A stretch of 64,000 nucleotides of DNA from Hemicordylus capensis (GCF_027244095.1 NC_069659.1:29606501-29670500), one strand, 5' to 3'; positions 1-11,557 are shown, counted from the stretch's first letter. The notes: generated by a model not told the origin, from the letters alone. Program-made: numbers and translations.

Positions 1-590
1 GCAGAAGAGGGCAACCAAAATGAACAGGGGCCTAGAACACCTTTCTTATCAAGCAAGGCTACAACACCTGGGGCTATTTAGTTTAGGAAAAAGACGACTG
101 TGGGGAGACATGATAGAAATCTATAAAATCATGCATGGTGTGGAGAAAGTGGATAGAGAGAAATTCTTCTCCCTCTCACCTAACACTAGAACCAGGGGTC
201 ATTCCATGAAATTGATTGGCAGGAAATCTAGGACCAGCAAACAGAAGTATTTTTTCACACAATGCATAATCAACTTGTGGAATTTTCTGCCACAAGATGT
301 GGTGACAGCCAACAACCTGGATGGCTTTAAGAGGGGTTTGGATAATTTCATGGAGGAGAGGTCTATCAATGGCTACTAGTCGGAGGGCTCTGGGCCACCT
401 CTAGCCTCAAAGGCAAGATGCCTCTGAGTACCAGTTGCAAGGGAGTAACAGCAGGAGAGAGGGCATGCCCTCAACTCCTGCCTGTAAGGTTCCAGTGGCA
501 TCTGGTGGGCCACTGTGTGAAACAGGATACTGGGACTAGATGGGCCTTGGGCCTAATCCAGCAGGGCTGTTCTTATGTTCTTAATCTGGG
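1..590 (+). mobile_element. CR1-type LINE, 3' end fragment
   Basis: The frame from 20 to 379 reads as the C-terminus of a CR1-clade reverse transcriptase ORF (LEHLSYQARLQHLGLFSL, then RRLWGDMIEIYKIMHG, then NLWNFLPQDVV and a GFKRGLDNFMEERS end). About 210 bp of 3' untranslated tail follows. The same tail occurs at about 27.4-27.65 kb, which supports a repeat family. The element enters from the left edge, so its 5' part is not visible. Confidence 0.85.
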
Positions 591-600
591 CCAGTCTTAG

Positions 601-1183
601 GAGTCAGCATTGCTGGGCAACAACTGAGAGCCCAGAATCTTCAGAAGGGGCCACACCGCTAACCCCTTAGATAACCTCTCACCAACACTATAGCCTTTGT
701 GTGGTGGTGATGTTGGTGGTAGTATTGTGACTCTTTCAGGAGACCACCTAGTGCAAGGGGGCCCAGGGATCGCAGCTTTCCAAGGCCCCTAAATCTGGAA
801 ATCAGTCCTATTTGTAAACTACATCTGTGTTCTTTGAGTTCTGGAATGATTTTCTCATCCACATGCCACATGGTATGTAGGATCACGGAATGTTGGAAGG
901 GAACTTGGAGGTCTTCTGTTTGGACCAGCACCCTGTGTCCATGCAGGGAACTGCTATAGCATTCCTGATAGGTGATCATCCAGTCTTTGTCTGAAAACCT
1001 CCGGTGAAGGACAGCCCACTACTGCACAAGGCAGACTATTCCAATGTTGAACAGCTCTTACAGTTAGGGGATTTTTTGAACAATGCTCTGATGGGGAGAC
1101 AAAAAGAAAGAAGGGTGGAGCATTCAGAAGTAACCAATGGCACACAAGTCTGCCTGAAAAGCAGGGTACAGGGTGAGTTTTAC
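601..1183. other. No gene seen; left part of a gene A intron
   Basis: I see no exon, RNA gene or recognisable repeat here. If gene A runs leftward as its splice donor implies, this is the start of its first coding intron. A search on the minus strand for the expected second VMO1 exon (a [10 protein letters not shown]-like string) found nothing, so that exon is probably beyond the window edge. Introns 1 of genes B and D are 1.7 and 0.7 kb. Confidence 0.5.
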
Positions 1184-1345
1184 CTTCAGCATGAAACCAA
1201 CAGCATATCCATGGTCACAATATTCTTCTTTTCCCCAATAGCCCCAAAGTCCTCCATTTATCACCTCAAGGTAGGGAAGGAACTCCATAACATGGACACA
1301 GCAAGAAAGGGTCAAAAAGAGCACCAGGCAGATGGAACGCTCCAT
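1184..1345 (-). CDS. VMO1: VMO1-like gene A, first coding exon (partial gene)
   Basis: This exon encodes 54 residues: a hydrophobic signal peptide (MERSICLVLFLTLSCC) followed by the first VMO1 repeat start (NGGLWGYWG, then EYCDHGYAVGFMLK). The layout matches the first coding exons of the three other copies in the window. It ends in CTGAAG followed by a GTAAAA donor, at the same phase 0 position. A CAG acceptor just outside 1370 gives a short untranslated leader before the ATG at 1345, as in genes C and D. VMO1 proteins are secreted egg-coat proteins with a beta-prism fold. This copy is the most divergent: the usual NGGPWGDWG is altered at two sites, and the Pro after the first Cys is Asp. Exons 2 and 3 lie off the left edge, so I cannot tell whether the gene is intact. 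The closest alternative is a decaying copy. Confidence 0.75.
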
Positions 1346-1594
1346 TATAGACAGCTCTTCCTAGCTCTAGCTGTGGAAACATGGTTGAAGAATAATAGCC
1401 ATGGGCTAGTTTGGAGGATACCCATCTCACTGGAACATCACACGGAGGGGCAGTGGAGCACAGAACCCTCCCCTCCCACCCTGAACACCAGCCCTGGATG
1501 TCCATGTGTAAACCTCTCCTATTTCTTCCAGAATCTACACTTGAGGGACAAACACAACACTGCAAGGGATTTAGAGGCATATCATATGTTGTTA

Positions 1595-1871
1595 ATAATA
1601 TTTATAAATCAATGCATATCTCACTACTACTACTTCTACTACTACTACTACATTTATATACTGCTCGTCAACCCAATTCCTCAAAGTGGTTTACATGGAA
1701 AAATAAATAATACATAAATAAGATGGTCCCCTGTCCCCAAAGGGTCATAAGGCAGATACCAGCAACAGCCACTGAAGGGATGCTGTTCTGGGGTTGGATA
1801 GGGCCAGTTGCTCTCCCCTTGCTAAATAAAGAGAATCACCACTTTGAAAGATGCCTCTTAGTTAGCAGAGG

Positions 1872-1875
<4 letters not shown>
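1595..1875 (+). repeat. Dispersed SINE-like repeat (L2-type tail family)
   Basis: This belongs to a family that recurs through the window: a stem reading like 'tttatatactgc...gtttacat', then 'aaataagatggtcccctgtcc', then 'agacaccagcaacagtcactgg', ending 'gctaaataaagagaatcaccac'. Other copies are at about 4.70-5.08, 23.35-23.53, 33.69-33.93 (reversed) and 53.95-54.19 kb (reversed). The family name is not certain. Confidence 0.6.
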
Positions 1876-1937
<62 letters not shown>

Positions 1938-1967
1938 TCCCTCCCTCTCTCTCACACACACACACAC
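1875..1967. repeat. (CT)n/(CA)n microsatellite
   Basis: About 75 bp of CT dinucleotides grade into CCCT variants and then about seven CA units. It sits at the end of the SINE-like repeat. Confidence 0.95.
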
Positions 1968-2371
1968 CCTCAATTCCCTCAGAAGGTTGCTATTCAAGAC
2001 ACTGAAAACAAGATGGATCAGAAACAGGTTTTGTATTCCACAAAGTAGATAATGAAGCAGATTTTCAGGCTTGCCTCAGTTTCGGGTTTCAGTCTCCTCG
2101 TGCTGGCCTATAGCTGTTGACAGTAGAAAGCTGCTGCTCTCCCCCAGACTCGCAGTCCCTGCCCTTCTCAACATCCCCTTATTGAACACCTCATGAACTC
2201 CTCCAGAATCTAACTTCTTCTCAAGAGCTTCTTTCTCTCCCTCAGAATAGGGGTGGAGAGCTGGTCCTGAAGTAGTGAGCATGAATTGTCCCCTTTGCTG
2301 AGCAGAATCTGCCCTGGTTTGCACTTGGATGGGTGACTACATGTGCAAGCTGCCTGTTGTAAGATATTCCC

Positions 2372-2940
2372 AGGGGGAGGCATAACTCAGTGCAAGAGCA
2401 TCTGCTTTTGTGCAGAACATCCCAGATGCATCCCCTGGCAGCATCTAAGGGTGTGCACAAAACCGGTTTGCCCAGTTTGGTTTGAGTCCAGACCAGACTT
2501 GAACCAGACCAGGCATGATCGGTTTTGTGCACCGCTGACACCCCCCCCCCCGCCCCCCAGTTCAGCTCAAGTTCAAGTTGGTCCAGAGTTCAACAAGTTA
2601 AAAAAAATTAACTCACCACCGGGCCCGGGGTAACTTTGCTGCCTCCAGGGGGTGTTGCCACAGCCACGGGGGATCTCTGAAGCTTCCCCCTACCCCACCA
2701 GCCTCCCCTCGGTCTTTATGGGGCCCTCTGCCTGCTTGTGGTGGCCATTTTGAAGGCCACCGTGCATGCGTATGGGCTATTTGCATGCCCAGGTTAGCAC
2801 ATCCCTAGCAGCATCTCTAGGTAGGGCTGGGAGAGACTCCTACTTGAAACCTTGGAGAGTTACTGCCAGTTAGTGTAGACAGTACTGAGCTGGATGAATG
2901 AAGGGTCTGACTCACTACAAGGCAACTTCCTAATTTGGCA
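2372..2940 (+). mobile_element. tRNA-derived SINE, split by a hAT insertion
   Basis: The head 'aactcagtgcaagagcatctg' has tRNA box A character. After the inserted element the body continues 'gcagcatctctaggtagggctgggagagactcct' and ends in the 'actgagctggatgaatgaagg' stretch shared with the other SINE copies in the window. The two halves join if the hAT element at 2446-2807 and one target-site copy are removed. Confidence 0.7.
2446..2807. mobile_element. Non-autonomous hAT element with TAGGG-type ends
   Basis: It is flanked by a perfect 8-bp duplication, GCAGCATC, at 2438-2445 and 2808-2815. The left end begins TAAGGGTGTGCAC and the right end reads GCACATCCCTA, so the ends are imperfect inverted repeats. 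The inside holds a poly-C stretch and no transposase. An 8-bp target duplication and these ends indicate the hAT superfamily. It is nested in the SINE around it. Confidence 0.85.
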
Positions 2941-2945
2941 GAATT

Positions 2946-4058
2946 TTCTTTCTCTCAGGGCTGGTTCAGACGAACACCTGCTGCAACATGTGAGAAGGAC
3001 GGAATTATGCCAAGCAGTAGTGGCTGGTATAGGCAGGGCTGGGGGCATGGAAAGTGAGCCCCGGGTGTGGCTTGTTCTCACTCTTCTTCTCAGCCCTGGC
3101 TGCCCCACTCAGGGACATAGGAAGCTTAGCGGAGAAGGGGGCAGGTGTTCCTTCATGCGTGTGAAGTGTGTGCCCCAAGCCATGCCCCCTGTGTCAGACA
3201 CAAGGAGGCAGCTCCAATGCCAAGAATGAGGTTGTAACAGCCCCAGCAGAGTTTCATTTCCTGGAGATACCACCAACTGCTGACGGGGAAAATGGAACCA
3301 TCCCAGGGCTGAGACAGCCTCATTCTCAGCACTGGACTCACCCCCTTGTATCTGATGCCAGATGTCAGGCGGGGGGGGCAATACCTTGGGGGGGGATTTT
3401 ATCCCTCCCCAGCCAGCGTGAGGGGCGTGCCTCATGCTCCCAGCCCACGAGTGCTTTGCTTGCTGGCTGTGAGGGAAGAGGCAAGCGGGCGCCCTGGCCA
3501 AGGGTGAGGAGGGAGCCTTGGGCCCACTCAGACCCTTGGGGCCTGGTGACAATTGTCCCCCCTTGCTCAATAGTCACTAGGCCCCTGGCCCCACTCTCTG
3601 CTGTCTCATCCTCTTGCAGAATTAACCTGAGGCACATGGGCTGGTATTCGCCAGGCTGGGAATTGCAATGCCCTGGTGGGGTGAGGCAGGAAAGAGTGAG
3701 GCACTAAGAGCACACCTGCCCTGACATCACAGGAGGATGCCCGGACACAGAGAGGAAGGAAGAAGCAGCCACTATTGAGGACAGAGCGTCTGAACTTTAG
3801 ATTGCCATTTATTTTAAAAGATGTATAGATATCCGGTCAATGAGCCAAAGAGGGATCTTATGCCAGTTAGCAAGTACAATAATTTTAAATCTATCTCACA
3901 CTGTGGGAAACAACTTGCTGCAACTACAATTTGAAAATTACACCTTGACTCAAAAGCTGAAGTCAAGATGTAGTTTTTAAAAGTAATTGCAACAGGTCAT
4001 CATTGTAGTAGTTCCTACATTCCAAGATAGAACAAATTCAATGCTGGTTCAGCTATCA
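2946..4058. other. No gene seen
   Basis: This is GC-rich, partly low-complexity sequence. Several long open frames overlap on both strands around 3100-3700, but none has a domain I recognise and they shadow one another. Parts (about 3.2-3.5 kb) loosely resemble gene B intron 1 near 32.7-33.1 kb, so this may be an old dispersed repeat. Confidence 0.4.
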
Positions 4059-4066
4059 GTCTTACC

Positions 4067-4458
4067 CAGAGGCGTAACTATAGGGGGGGCAGGGGGGGCA
4101 TGTGCCCCGGGCGCCATCTTTTTTGGTCACATGGGGGGCGCCGCCATGACAAAAAATTATTTTTAATTTTTTTTTTAATTTTTTGTTAATACAAATGTTT
4201 CCTGCTCAGTGCAGCAGCGCTGCAGCAGTCAAGGGAGCGCGTCGGCACCCCCTCCCCCACGAGCGGTCCCTTCCGCGCCGCCCGCACCCCCCCCCCATTG
4301 CTTTGCTGGCGCCTGGCGGCCAGTCAGTGGCCTGGCTTGGCGGCGGCGGCGGCGGGCGCTTGTGAGGAAAAACCTAAGTATAATGTAGCATGTTGGGGGC
4401 GCGGGGGGCGCCATTCCAATGCTTGCCCTGGGCGCCGTTTTCCCTAGTTACGCCTCTG
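4067..4458. mobile_element. hAT MITE with intact ends and target duplication
   Basis: The terminal inverted repeats are CAGAGGCGTAACTA at the left and TAGTTACGCCTCTG at the right. The flanking duplication GTCTTACC is perfect (4059-4066 and 4459-4466). The interior is GC-rich with no transposase. A related left end occurs at 63515 in gene D intron 2. Confidence 0.92.
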
Positions 4459-4699
4459 GTCTTACCACCTCTTCCTGGTTTCAGATAGGTGGTGGTGGTG
4501 ACTATTTGGACTGCTCAGCCCTCAGGGACATATTTTCAGGTAGATTTTCTAGGGAAGGGGAGATCATCCAAATCACCATCATCAAAATCACACTATATGG
4601 GCATAAGAAGGAGGGCTATCATATTGGCATAGTCCAGAAGTGCTGTAGTCTGCTCTGCTTGCTGCATTGGTGCTTCCTTGCTTGGGATGTCAGTCATTA

Positions 4700-5085
4700 T
4701 TGTTTACATACTGCTTCTCAAATAAATCTACATAGGGAGAGTGATGAGAAAATGGTTCCCTGTCCAAAAAGGGCTCACATTCTGAAACAAACAACTTGCT
4801 GCAATTACGGAGACACCAGCAATAGTCAAATACAAAGAAGACACCAGCAATAGTCACTGGAGCAGGCCTGCTCAATTGTGGCCCTCCTGCAGATGTTGGC
4901 CTACAGCTCCCACCATTCCTGGCTATTGGCCACTGTTGCTGGGGTTTAGAGGGGTTGTTGTCCAAAAACAGCTGGGGAGCCAAAGTTGAGCAGGCCTGCA
5001 CTGGAGAGACACTATGCTGAGCTAAGCTGGACAGTTGCTCTCCCTGCTAAATCTAAGGAAGTCACCACTGTTGGTGGCGGGGGGT
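4700..5085 (+). repeat. Dispersed SINE-like repeat, interrupted
   Basis: A further copy of the family at 1.6 kb ('aaatggttccctgtcc', 'gacaccagcaatagtcactgg', 'ctgctaaatctaaggaagtcacc'), interrupted by the MITE at 4863-4998. Confidence 0.6.
4863..4998. mobile_element. 136-bp hAT MITE with perfect target duplication
   Basis: The ends are CAGGCCTGCTCAA and TTGAGCAGGCCTG. The 8-bp duplication CACTGGAG is perfect at 4855-4862 and 4999-5006. The interior carries the 'cagatgttgg...tacagctccca' motif common to short squamate MITEs. It is inserted into a SINE-like repeat. Confidence 0.92.
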
Positions 5086-5097
5086 GGGGGGCTCAAT

Positions 5098-5410
5098 CAT
5101 AAGAACATGGAACATAGGAAGCTGCCACATACTGAGTCAGAACATTGGTATATCTAGCCCAGTATTGTCTTCACAGACTGGCAGCAGCTTCTCCAAGGTT
5201 GCAGGCAGGAATCTCTCTCAGCCCTATCTTGGAGAAGCCAGGGAGGGATCTTGAAACCTTCTGCTCTTCCCAGAGCAGCTCCATCCTCTGAGGGGAATAT
5301 CTTACAGTGATCACACTTCCAGTCTCCCATTCATATGCAACCAGGGTGGACCCTGCTTAGCTAAGGGGACAACTCATGCTTGCTACCACAAGACCAGCTC
5401 TCCTCATGTG
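5098..5410 (-). mobile_element. SINE with 5S-rRNA-like head
   Basis: Read on the minus strand, the head contains AGCTAAGCAGGGTCCACC, then CTGGTTGCATATGAATGGG and AGACT. These follow the order of the internal promoter of 5S rRNA (box A, intermediate element, box C: AGCTAAGCAGGGTC, CTGGTTAGTACTTGGATGGG, AGACC). The tail is the common 'tgagctagatggaccaatgg...ggcagcttcctatgttcc' body. Other copies lie at 12.7, 13.2, 21.9, 24.96-25.7 and 43.8 kb. I recall a described family of 5S-derived SINEs in squamates and assign it there by resemblance. Confidence 0.75.
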
Positions 5411-5462
5411 AGGGGGTATCATCTGAATCACCTTCTACAACCCTGTTTAAACAGGGTACTGA

Positions 5463-5562
5463 CCAGTGTTTCCCAGGTGTTGTTAACTACAGCTCCCAGC
5501 ATCCCCAGATACAATTGCCTTTGGCTGGGGATTGTGGGAGTTGTAGTCAACAACAGCTGCAT
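5463..5562. mobile_element. MITE fragment, palindromic
   Basis: The inner halves 'tgttgttaactacagctccca' and 'tgggagttgtagtcaacaaca' are inverted copies around a short spacer. This is the same short MITE type as at 35227-35364 and 60860-60995, but I could not fix its ends. Confidence 0.6.
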
Positions 5563-5579
5563 TCACACGTAGTGGGAAA

Positions 5580-8500
5580 CTGGAGTTATATTGGGTAGAG
5601 GTTGGATTTCGTGTACATCTGGATGCATGCAACTTCTGTTGGGAATTCTCTCTGGTAAGAGAAACCCTTTTTCATTATAGCAAAGTAGACAGAGGCACAA
5701 CACAGCAGAATTTGGCTAGGCATGCGTGTATGCTGAGAGTAAAATAACTTGGAGCCAGTTCATAGTTTCAAATCAATATAAGGAGTATTTATTATAAAAC
5801 TCCATTCTAGATAGTAAAGTGAAGAGATAGGATCTCTAATCTAGCTAGCTAGCTAACTGGATAGAGATGGAGTCTGCATCTCTGCACACATGGTGCAGGG
5901 AGAGAGGATCTTCCATGTTGCAAGGGAGAAAGAAGTGAAGAGGAAGGAAGTGGCTGGAAGGAAGGAAGTCCCTAAGAATAGCACTCTGCATATCAAGGGA
6001 TAGTGTTAGAGCAGTAGAGAAGGGATGTTCAATGTCTTGACCCTCTATCCCTCTGACTGACTAGTCTGTCCTCCTATGTCATTGAGACAAGAGACAGCAT
6101 ATAGTCCTTCACTTCCAACAACCTCAGCCCCATTGAACAAGTAACACAAGGTTTCCCTCCCCAAACTCCAATTTGAACCCTCATTATGTAGTGAGTTTTG
6201 CTGTTCCTACCTGAGGTTTGCAGCCAGCTGCAGTACATCTGAATTGCAGTCTGCAGTTGCTGTAACTGGAATTGAGGAGGAAGCTCCTCCCTCTCTCCAA
6301 CTGTGATTGGCTGCCAGGGCTGTCCTTCATGCAACCAGTTCCCCCTCTTCTTTGCAGTGTTACAGGCTGCTGTTTGGATCCTACCCTTTACATCTGAAGG
6401 TGAACAGGTAAGCGCACCAGGGTGGGGGAGAATCGTGGGTCCAATAGACCCACTGTCTTGCATTACATGTGAATATGACCAATATCTGGGAATCCTTGTT
6501 TTGGGGAACACTGGTCCTCACATTCTCCTGTCACTTTCAGTGCAACCCTGCCCTCATCGCTTGCTGCAGTCAGTGTCTCATCTGAACCAGCTTCTTGTAA
6601 GACAGGTGGGTATTATTAGCCTCAGATTGCATATTTATGTAATTATTAAACTTTTATACTGCCTTTCTTCCAAGGAACATAAGGTAGTGGACATGGTGCT
6701 CTCCTATTTTATTCTCACAACTGTCACAGATAAATTACTTATCTTACAGGAAGCCAATTTTAACTGAGAAACAAGAGTTTGATATTTATTACTTACTAAA
6801 ACATAGGCTAAGAAAACAATAAACAGTCTCTTATGAAGAGAGAAGGAGAACCTCTCAGTTTGAATTTAAGTCAGCAAGAACCGAAGAGCAGACAAACAAA
6901 TTTTGTTTGTCTATCCACAAGCCAGTACATATAGACAAGCAAGCATCATATAAAGAACTGAGATAATGTCCATGGCAAAATCCCAGCAACAACCCTGTAA
7001 GGTAGGTAAGGCTGAGAGAGAGTAACTGGACCAAGGTCACTCAGTGGAGAGGAGGAGAGAGAGGGAGGGAGGCTTGCCTAAAGCTTCTCAGTGAATTCAT
7101 GGCAGAGGTAAGAGTCATACCTCAGACTCTTAGCTGCAATGCTATACCAGCTTCCATATATCACATTAATAGCTTTTTAAACACACACACACACCCCTAC
7201 CCCTGTATGAATCTAAGCTCTCAATAGATAGATAGATAGACACAGTATTATATAAGGAGAGATACTTTCAATGCTTTATCCCTTTACAAGTAATAGATAA
7301 GTCAAAATTCGCCACAACTATCAGTTTATTTATCAGTTTTCCACCACCACACCATTTCCACAAATGCACTGTCACAGCCCAGCTGTGCTCATTCCAGATT
7401 TTTGAGTAGGTGTTCAAACACTGAAAATATGTGGGTTTTAGAAGAACATGGCAGATATTTTGGTTTACCTATTTTTATTGTGAACCAAACAAGGAAAACA
7501 TGCAAAGTGTCTCTGAATTTACCTTTTCTAAGTATTCAGATGTTTGTTTCTCCTTTCACTATAGCATCTCACAGGTTCCTAACCCTAACTAACCTAAGGA
7601 TCTAATCCACCCTTATCCCAAGTCTCAATCACACAATAACTGCCCCTAACCCCAATGGTCATTTCCCAGATATTCCACCCTCCAAGCATTCTATCTCTCC
7701 TTCTTATGCCAATATTCCATGCTCCAAACTAGTCCACCCCATCCAGACAAGATTCAGGCCAGAGTTCACAACAGATTCCTGTCCTATCCTCTTAGGGCCA
7801 CACCAGTGAAGACCCAATCTACAGCTATCTATCCCAGAGACTGCCATCCTTGGGTCCTCAGATATTATTGGACTGCAACTTCCATCATTCCCAGGGGATG
7901 TCCCTTACAAATGGGACCTTATGCAGCTCTCTCCTGGGTGAGTCATTTCTACCAAACTCTCTCTGTACAATGAAGAGCAATGCTGTAGCCCATTCCTCCC
8001 CACCATCACCATTTGGGGAGCCATAAAAGAAGACCCACAGCATTCTCCTGACTGCTCCAAAGCATCTGTCCAAAAAAAAGGTTGGTTGTGAAGTTGTCAC
8101 ACTGGATAACACTTGGCTGTGATGATGCATTTCACTGATGTTGTCCAGGCCTCCTTTTCTCTCTTTCTCAATATATTTGCAGTGTGGAGGCCCCAATCCC
8201 CATGGGCCATGATGCTTGCTTACTAAAGGTTAGGGTTGGTGGGAAACGGGGCTCGAGAGGAAGGGAATGTCATTTATACTGCCCTCTCTTTTCATTTATC
8301 AAACTTCTAATGCTTTATTCTCTGTGCCTCCAACACATATTTTCTAGAGATCATCATTGCCTTTATTCAGAGCAGAAAATGGTTTTTTTCACTCTCTTTT
8401 GAAGGAAACTTGCCACAAATTCCCAAAAAGGAATAGGTGCTTTTTGATGCTGCTGAAAATTTAAAGAAATGCCCCCTCTACTACAACTGCAACACACTTT

Positions 8501-9688
8501 TCTAGAGAAAAAGAACACTCGCTTTGACTTGTTGTTGTTTTCCTGGTTTTCCCTTATCATGCAAGCTCAGCTGATGGTCAGGCTTATATAATTCTCACTG
8601 GATCTAAAATCTTGCCCTCCCTTCTCCCCTTTCTAAGCTGCTGAGAGCAGAGCAGGTAAATTCTACTTACAGTCTCATGGCAGTCAAGTCTCTGACAGCC
8701 AGCCTGGAAGTCTCACAGAGCAGAGGAGTCAAATAGCTATGTGGGCAGGACAGAAAAATGGGACATGGCAGTCCTGAGAAGTAGCTTTGATGACTACTGC
8801 TCCATTACTGAGCAGAGGAGATGGAGGACCTACTTTGTTCTATAACTTTTCCAGTCCCACATCTTAAGAGCCTCCAAGATTAAAAAGCAAAAACAAAACC
8901 CACTAGATTTTGTGGGGTGGAGGCTGCTTTAAGACCAAGGGCATTGCTTCAGCTTTTTTCTTTTTTTTTTTAACTTCAGGTGTCCAAATGTATAAGACCA
9001 GCACTGTGCACTTTGGTTTAGAGCAGATCTACACCATAGACTTAAGTAATTAAGTAAATGTCTTTATTGTTACAAACATAGGTCATAAATAAAGCAGCAA
9101 AGGACACAACACACACAGACACGGATTGCCAACTAGGGATTTTTATAGAGGACATGCAACTATTATGGGGATCAAATGACTTTCTTTTTCTTTTTTGTTT
9201 GCATTAGAAGGAGTAGAGACTATTTTGGGGACCAAACAACTTTTTAGCATACTTTCCAGTAGGCTTATGAGATCACCTGGCATTGTGTGTGTGCCCCCCA
9301 CATCAACTTCGCAATGTCTAAACCAATATGAACCAAATCAGGTATAATTTTAGGGACACATAGGGACACCTCAACAGAGTAGTTTGTGATGATGTCATCC
9401 ATCCCAAATTCAAGATGGTGGATGTGTGAACATTTGAGCGGTGCAAGTGGGCTAACCTGTGAACTCTGTGGTCACACAGAATTCATTAGGTCACACACTG
9501 TTCTATATTTTTGAATGGGTTGAAATTCCTATTCATTGCATTGAGACAGGCTAAAATCTTTAAATATATATTTATAAAACAAAAACCATGAGCCTCACCA
9601 GCTTGGGGCTGCTAGTGAGGGTCCCCTTACCTTTCCCTGCATTGCCTCTCCTCTATGACCCCTTCCTTGACTCCTCAGGTATTTCCTA
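5580..9688. other. Mostly unassigned; small repeat pieces and the gene A promoter candidate
   Basis: About 6.13-6.48 kb resembles a MITE-like family also seen at 31.64-31.79 and 59.5-59.73 kb ('ccaaactccaatttgaaccct' and similar). About 6.94-7.15 kb carries the 'caacaaccctgtaaggtaggtaaggctgagag' stretch typical of Sauria SINEs. A short GATA run lies near 7.22 kb. Parts of 7.84-7.9 kb resemble the short MITEs. Apart from 8671-8860, annotated separately, I see no genic signal. The 9.1-9.65 kb part looks repeat-like but I do not recognise it. Confidence 0.45.
8671..8860 (-). promoter_or_regulatory. Probable promoter and untranslated first exon of gene A
   Basis: Read on the minus strand this block matches the block upstream of gene B at about 28.26-28.47 kb. 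Shared parts, in order, are an 'atggagcag' stretch, 'tcaggac', 'tcctgcccacat' next to a short T-rich TATA-like stretch (gctattt here, catattt in B), then 'gagactgtaagtagaatt', which contains a GTAAGT donor. The donor here leaves the exon end at 8671. This would give gene A a first intron of about 7.3 kb to the acceptor just outside 1370. The assignment rests only on conservation between the two loci. The start point itself is not known. Confidence 0.5.
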
Positions 9689-9689
9689 G

Positions 9690-10690
9690 GAGTGTGCACG
9701 AATCAATGTTTTCATTTCAATTTGTACCTGAATTGAAACACCCCCAATGTGTTTTGGGTCCAAATCAGACCCACCCACCCACTCCAAATCACCCCTGATT
9801 CAATTTGTACCCAAATTTTCTGAATCTCAATTCGAATTGATTCAGATTTTTTAAAGGGTCACGGGGCCAAAGAGTGGAAGCTACCACCCAAATTTCAAGG
9901 AAATTGGGCAAAGGGGTGATATTTAAAGAATTTTTGAAGTTTATGCATCTTTAAGATTTTCCCCATAGGGAATGATGGGGATTCCAGCAAACTTATAGCT
10001 CCACGTGGGGGGCACCAGGGTGGCCCGGAGTGGGGTGTGGTGGGTGGTAGATCCCAATGGGATCAAGGAAGATTCCATCCATATTTCAAAGGAATTGGGC
10101 AACGGGGTGATTTTTAAATGATTTTTGAAGTTTACACATCTTTAAGATTTTTCCCATAGGGAATAATGGGGATTTCAGCAGTCTTAGAACTCCCCAGGGG
10201 ATGGGGGTGGCCCAGGGTGGGTTGTGGTGAGTGATAGTGCCCAATGGGTGCAAAGAAGCTACCACCCAGATTTCAAAAGAATTGAGCAAAGGGCTGAATT
10301 TTTAAGAATTTCTGAAATTGGCATGTCTTTGGGGCAGATTTGGGGCAGAAAGGGGGTTTCAAGGGCAGAAGAGTGGGCCTGGTGGTAGTGCCCCAATGGG
10401 TGCCTGCTACCATCCAGATTTCAAAGGAATTGAGCAAAGGGTTGATTTTTAAAGAAAGTGTGAAGTTTGTGTGTCTTTAAGCTATTTCCCTATAGGTAAT
10501 AATGGGGGATTCAGCAGCCTCATAACTCCACTTGGGGGGCACCAAGCGAGTGGTGTTGTTGTGCACATAGAGTGCCAACCACCCCCATACCCACAAGCCC
10601 ATGGGGTACTGGGTTTTGTTGTTTCTGAGGTATTCTGAGTGTAGATTCTCTGATAGCATATGAGAGTGGATTCATTTTCAATGACAAAAA
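9690..10690. mobile_element. hAT-type half-palindrome built of repeated ~180-bp modules
   Basis: It begins at a GTGTGCACGAAT-type end near 9690. It then repeats a module of roughly 180 bp about four times. Each module has 'tttaagattttccccataggga', then 'aactccacttggggggcacca', then 'gtggtagtgcccaatgggtg', then 'caaaggaattgggcaaaggg'. It ends near the 'ttctgaggtattctgagtgt' segment that is the centre of the full palindrome at 36881-38656. It is therefore one arm of that element type. Open frames inside it are not conserved between modules. Confidence 0.7.
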
Positions 10691-11010
10691 TAGATTTAGG
10701 TGTTTTCAGCATATTAATAACACCATGTTCCAAATCTCCTGATGATCTCACTCAGTGGTTTTATGCAGATGTTAAAAAGCATTGGAGACAGGATGGAGCC
10801 CTGAGGGACACCATAATATAGCTCTTATTTCAGAGAGCAACTATCTATGAGTGACACCATCTGAAATATAATCTGAGAGATAGGAACAGACCCACTGCAA
10901 AGCAGTGCCACCTATTCCCAAATCCCCCAAGCGCTTCAGAAGGATACCATGGTCGATAATATAGAATTAAATCTAGGTTTAATGTGGGTTACCAATATTA
11001 GTGTGATTGT
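10690..11010 (-). mobile_element. L2/CR1-like LINE, reverse transcriptase fragment
   Basis: The minus strand reads YGVPQGSILSPMLFNI, then KPLSEIIRRFGTWCYQYA, the palm region that leads into the YADD box of non-LTR reverse transcriptases. The same region of the same family is on the plus strand at 38665-38935, where the YADDTQ box is still readable. The copy is decayed, with in-frame stops. Confidence 0.7.
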
Positions 11011-11324
11011 GTGAACCCACACCAAAGTGGGAATCTCAGATTCATCTCGGACCAGAAACCACCTTGACATTTGTTTACACAATCATGCAAATAATGTTGG
11101 TAAACCTATATTCAAACAATTGTATGAAGTAGGCCACTTAGTTGGTCCTAATAAACACATTCTTGTGAATATTTGAGGTTAACTGTTCTCTCCCACTAAA
11201 AACCCAAATTTGCTGATTCATCTCAGACCTAAAAGATCTTAGGTTGTGTTGAGCACTTTATACTAAAGATAATATGGCAAATAGTATTAAATAGTTTTAT
11301 AGATTTGCATGCAAAATGTAGATC

Positions 11325-11400
11325 AGCTCAGTCAAAGAGCATCTGCTTTTTATGCAGAATGTCCCAGGTTCAATCTCTGACATCTCTAGGTAGGGCTTAG
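11325..11400 (+). mobile_element. tRNA-derived SINE head fragment
   Basis: The sequence 'ctcagtcaaagagcatctgc' (box A-like) is followed by 'ccaggttcaatctctgacat' (box B-like), the tRNA-like head of the SINE also seen at 28.56 kb. The downstream body is lost. Confidence 0.6.
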
Positions 11401-11506
11401 CATCCATCCAAAACCCGAGGCTTCGGTTCAATTCAGTCCTTTCCATTAGAAAAAGATTTCATATGGTATATCGCCTAGAAACATGTATATCAGGCGGTAT
11501 AAAAAT

Positions 11507-11508
11507 AT

Positions 11509-11557
<49 letters not shown>
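11507..11557. repeat. (GATA)n microsatellite
   Basis: About twelve tandem GATA units. GATA arrays are common in squamate genomes. Confidence 0.95.

Noticed and set aside
1004-1717. 237-codon open frame on the plus strand
   Set aside because: It overlaps the gene A exon antisense and a SINE-like repeat, with poly-Tyr from a trinucleotide run. Not a gene.
3109-3707. Overlapping 153- and 179-codon frames on both strands
   Set aside because: GC-rich sequence with few stops on either strand, no domain and no splice context.
9890-10640. CRISPR-like regular repeats
   Set aside because: The units are ~180 bp, diverged, and part of a transposable element in a vertebrate genome.
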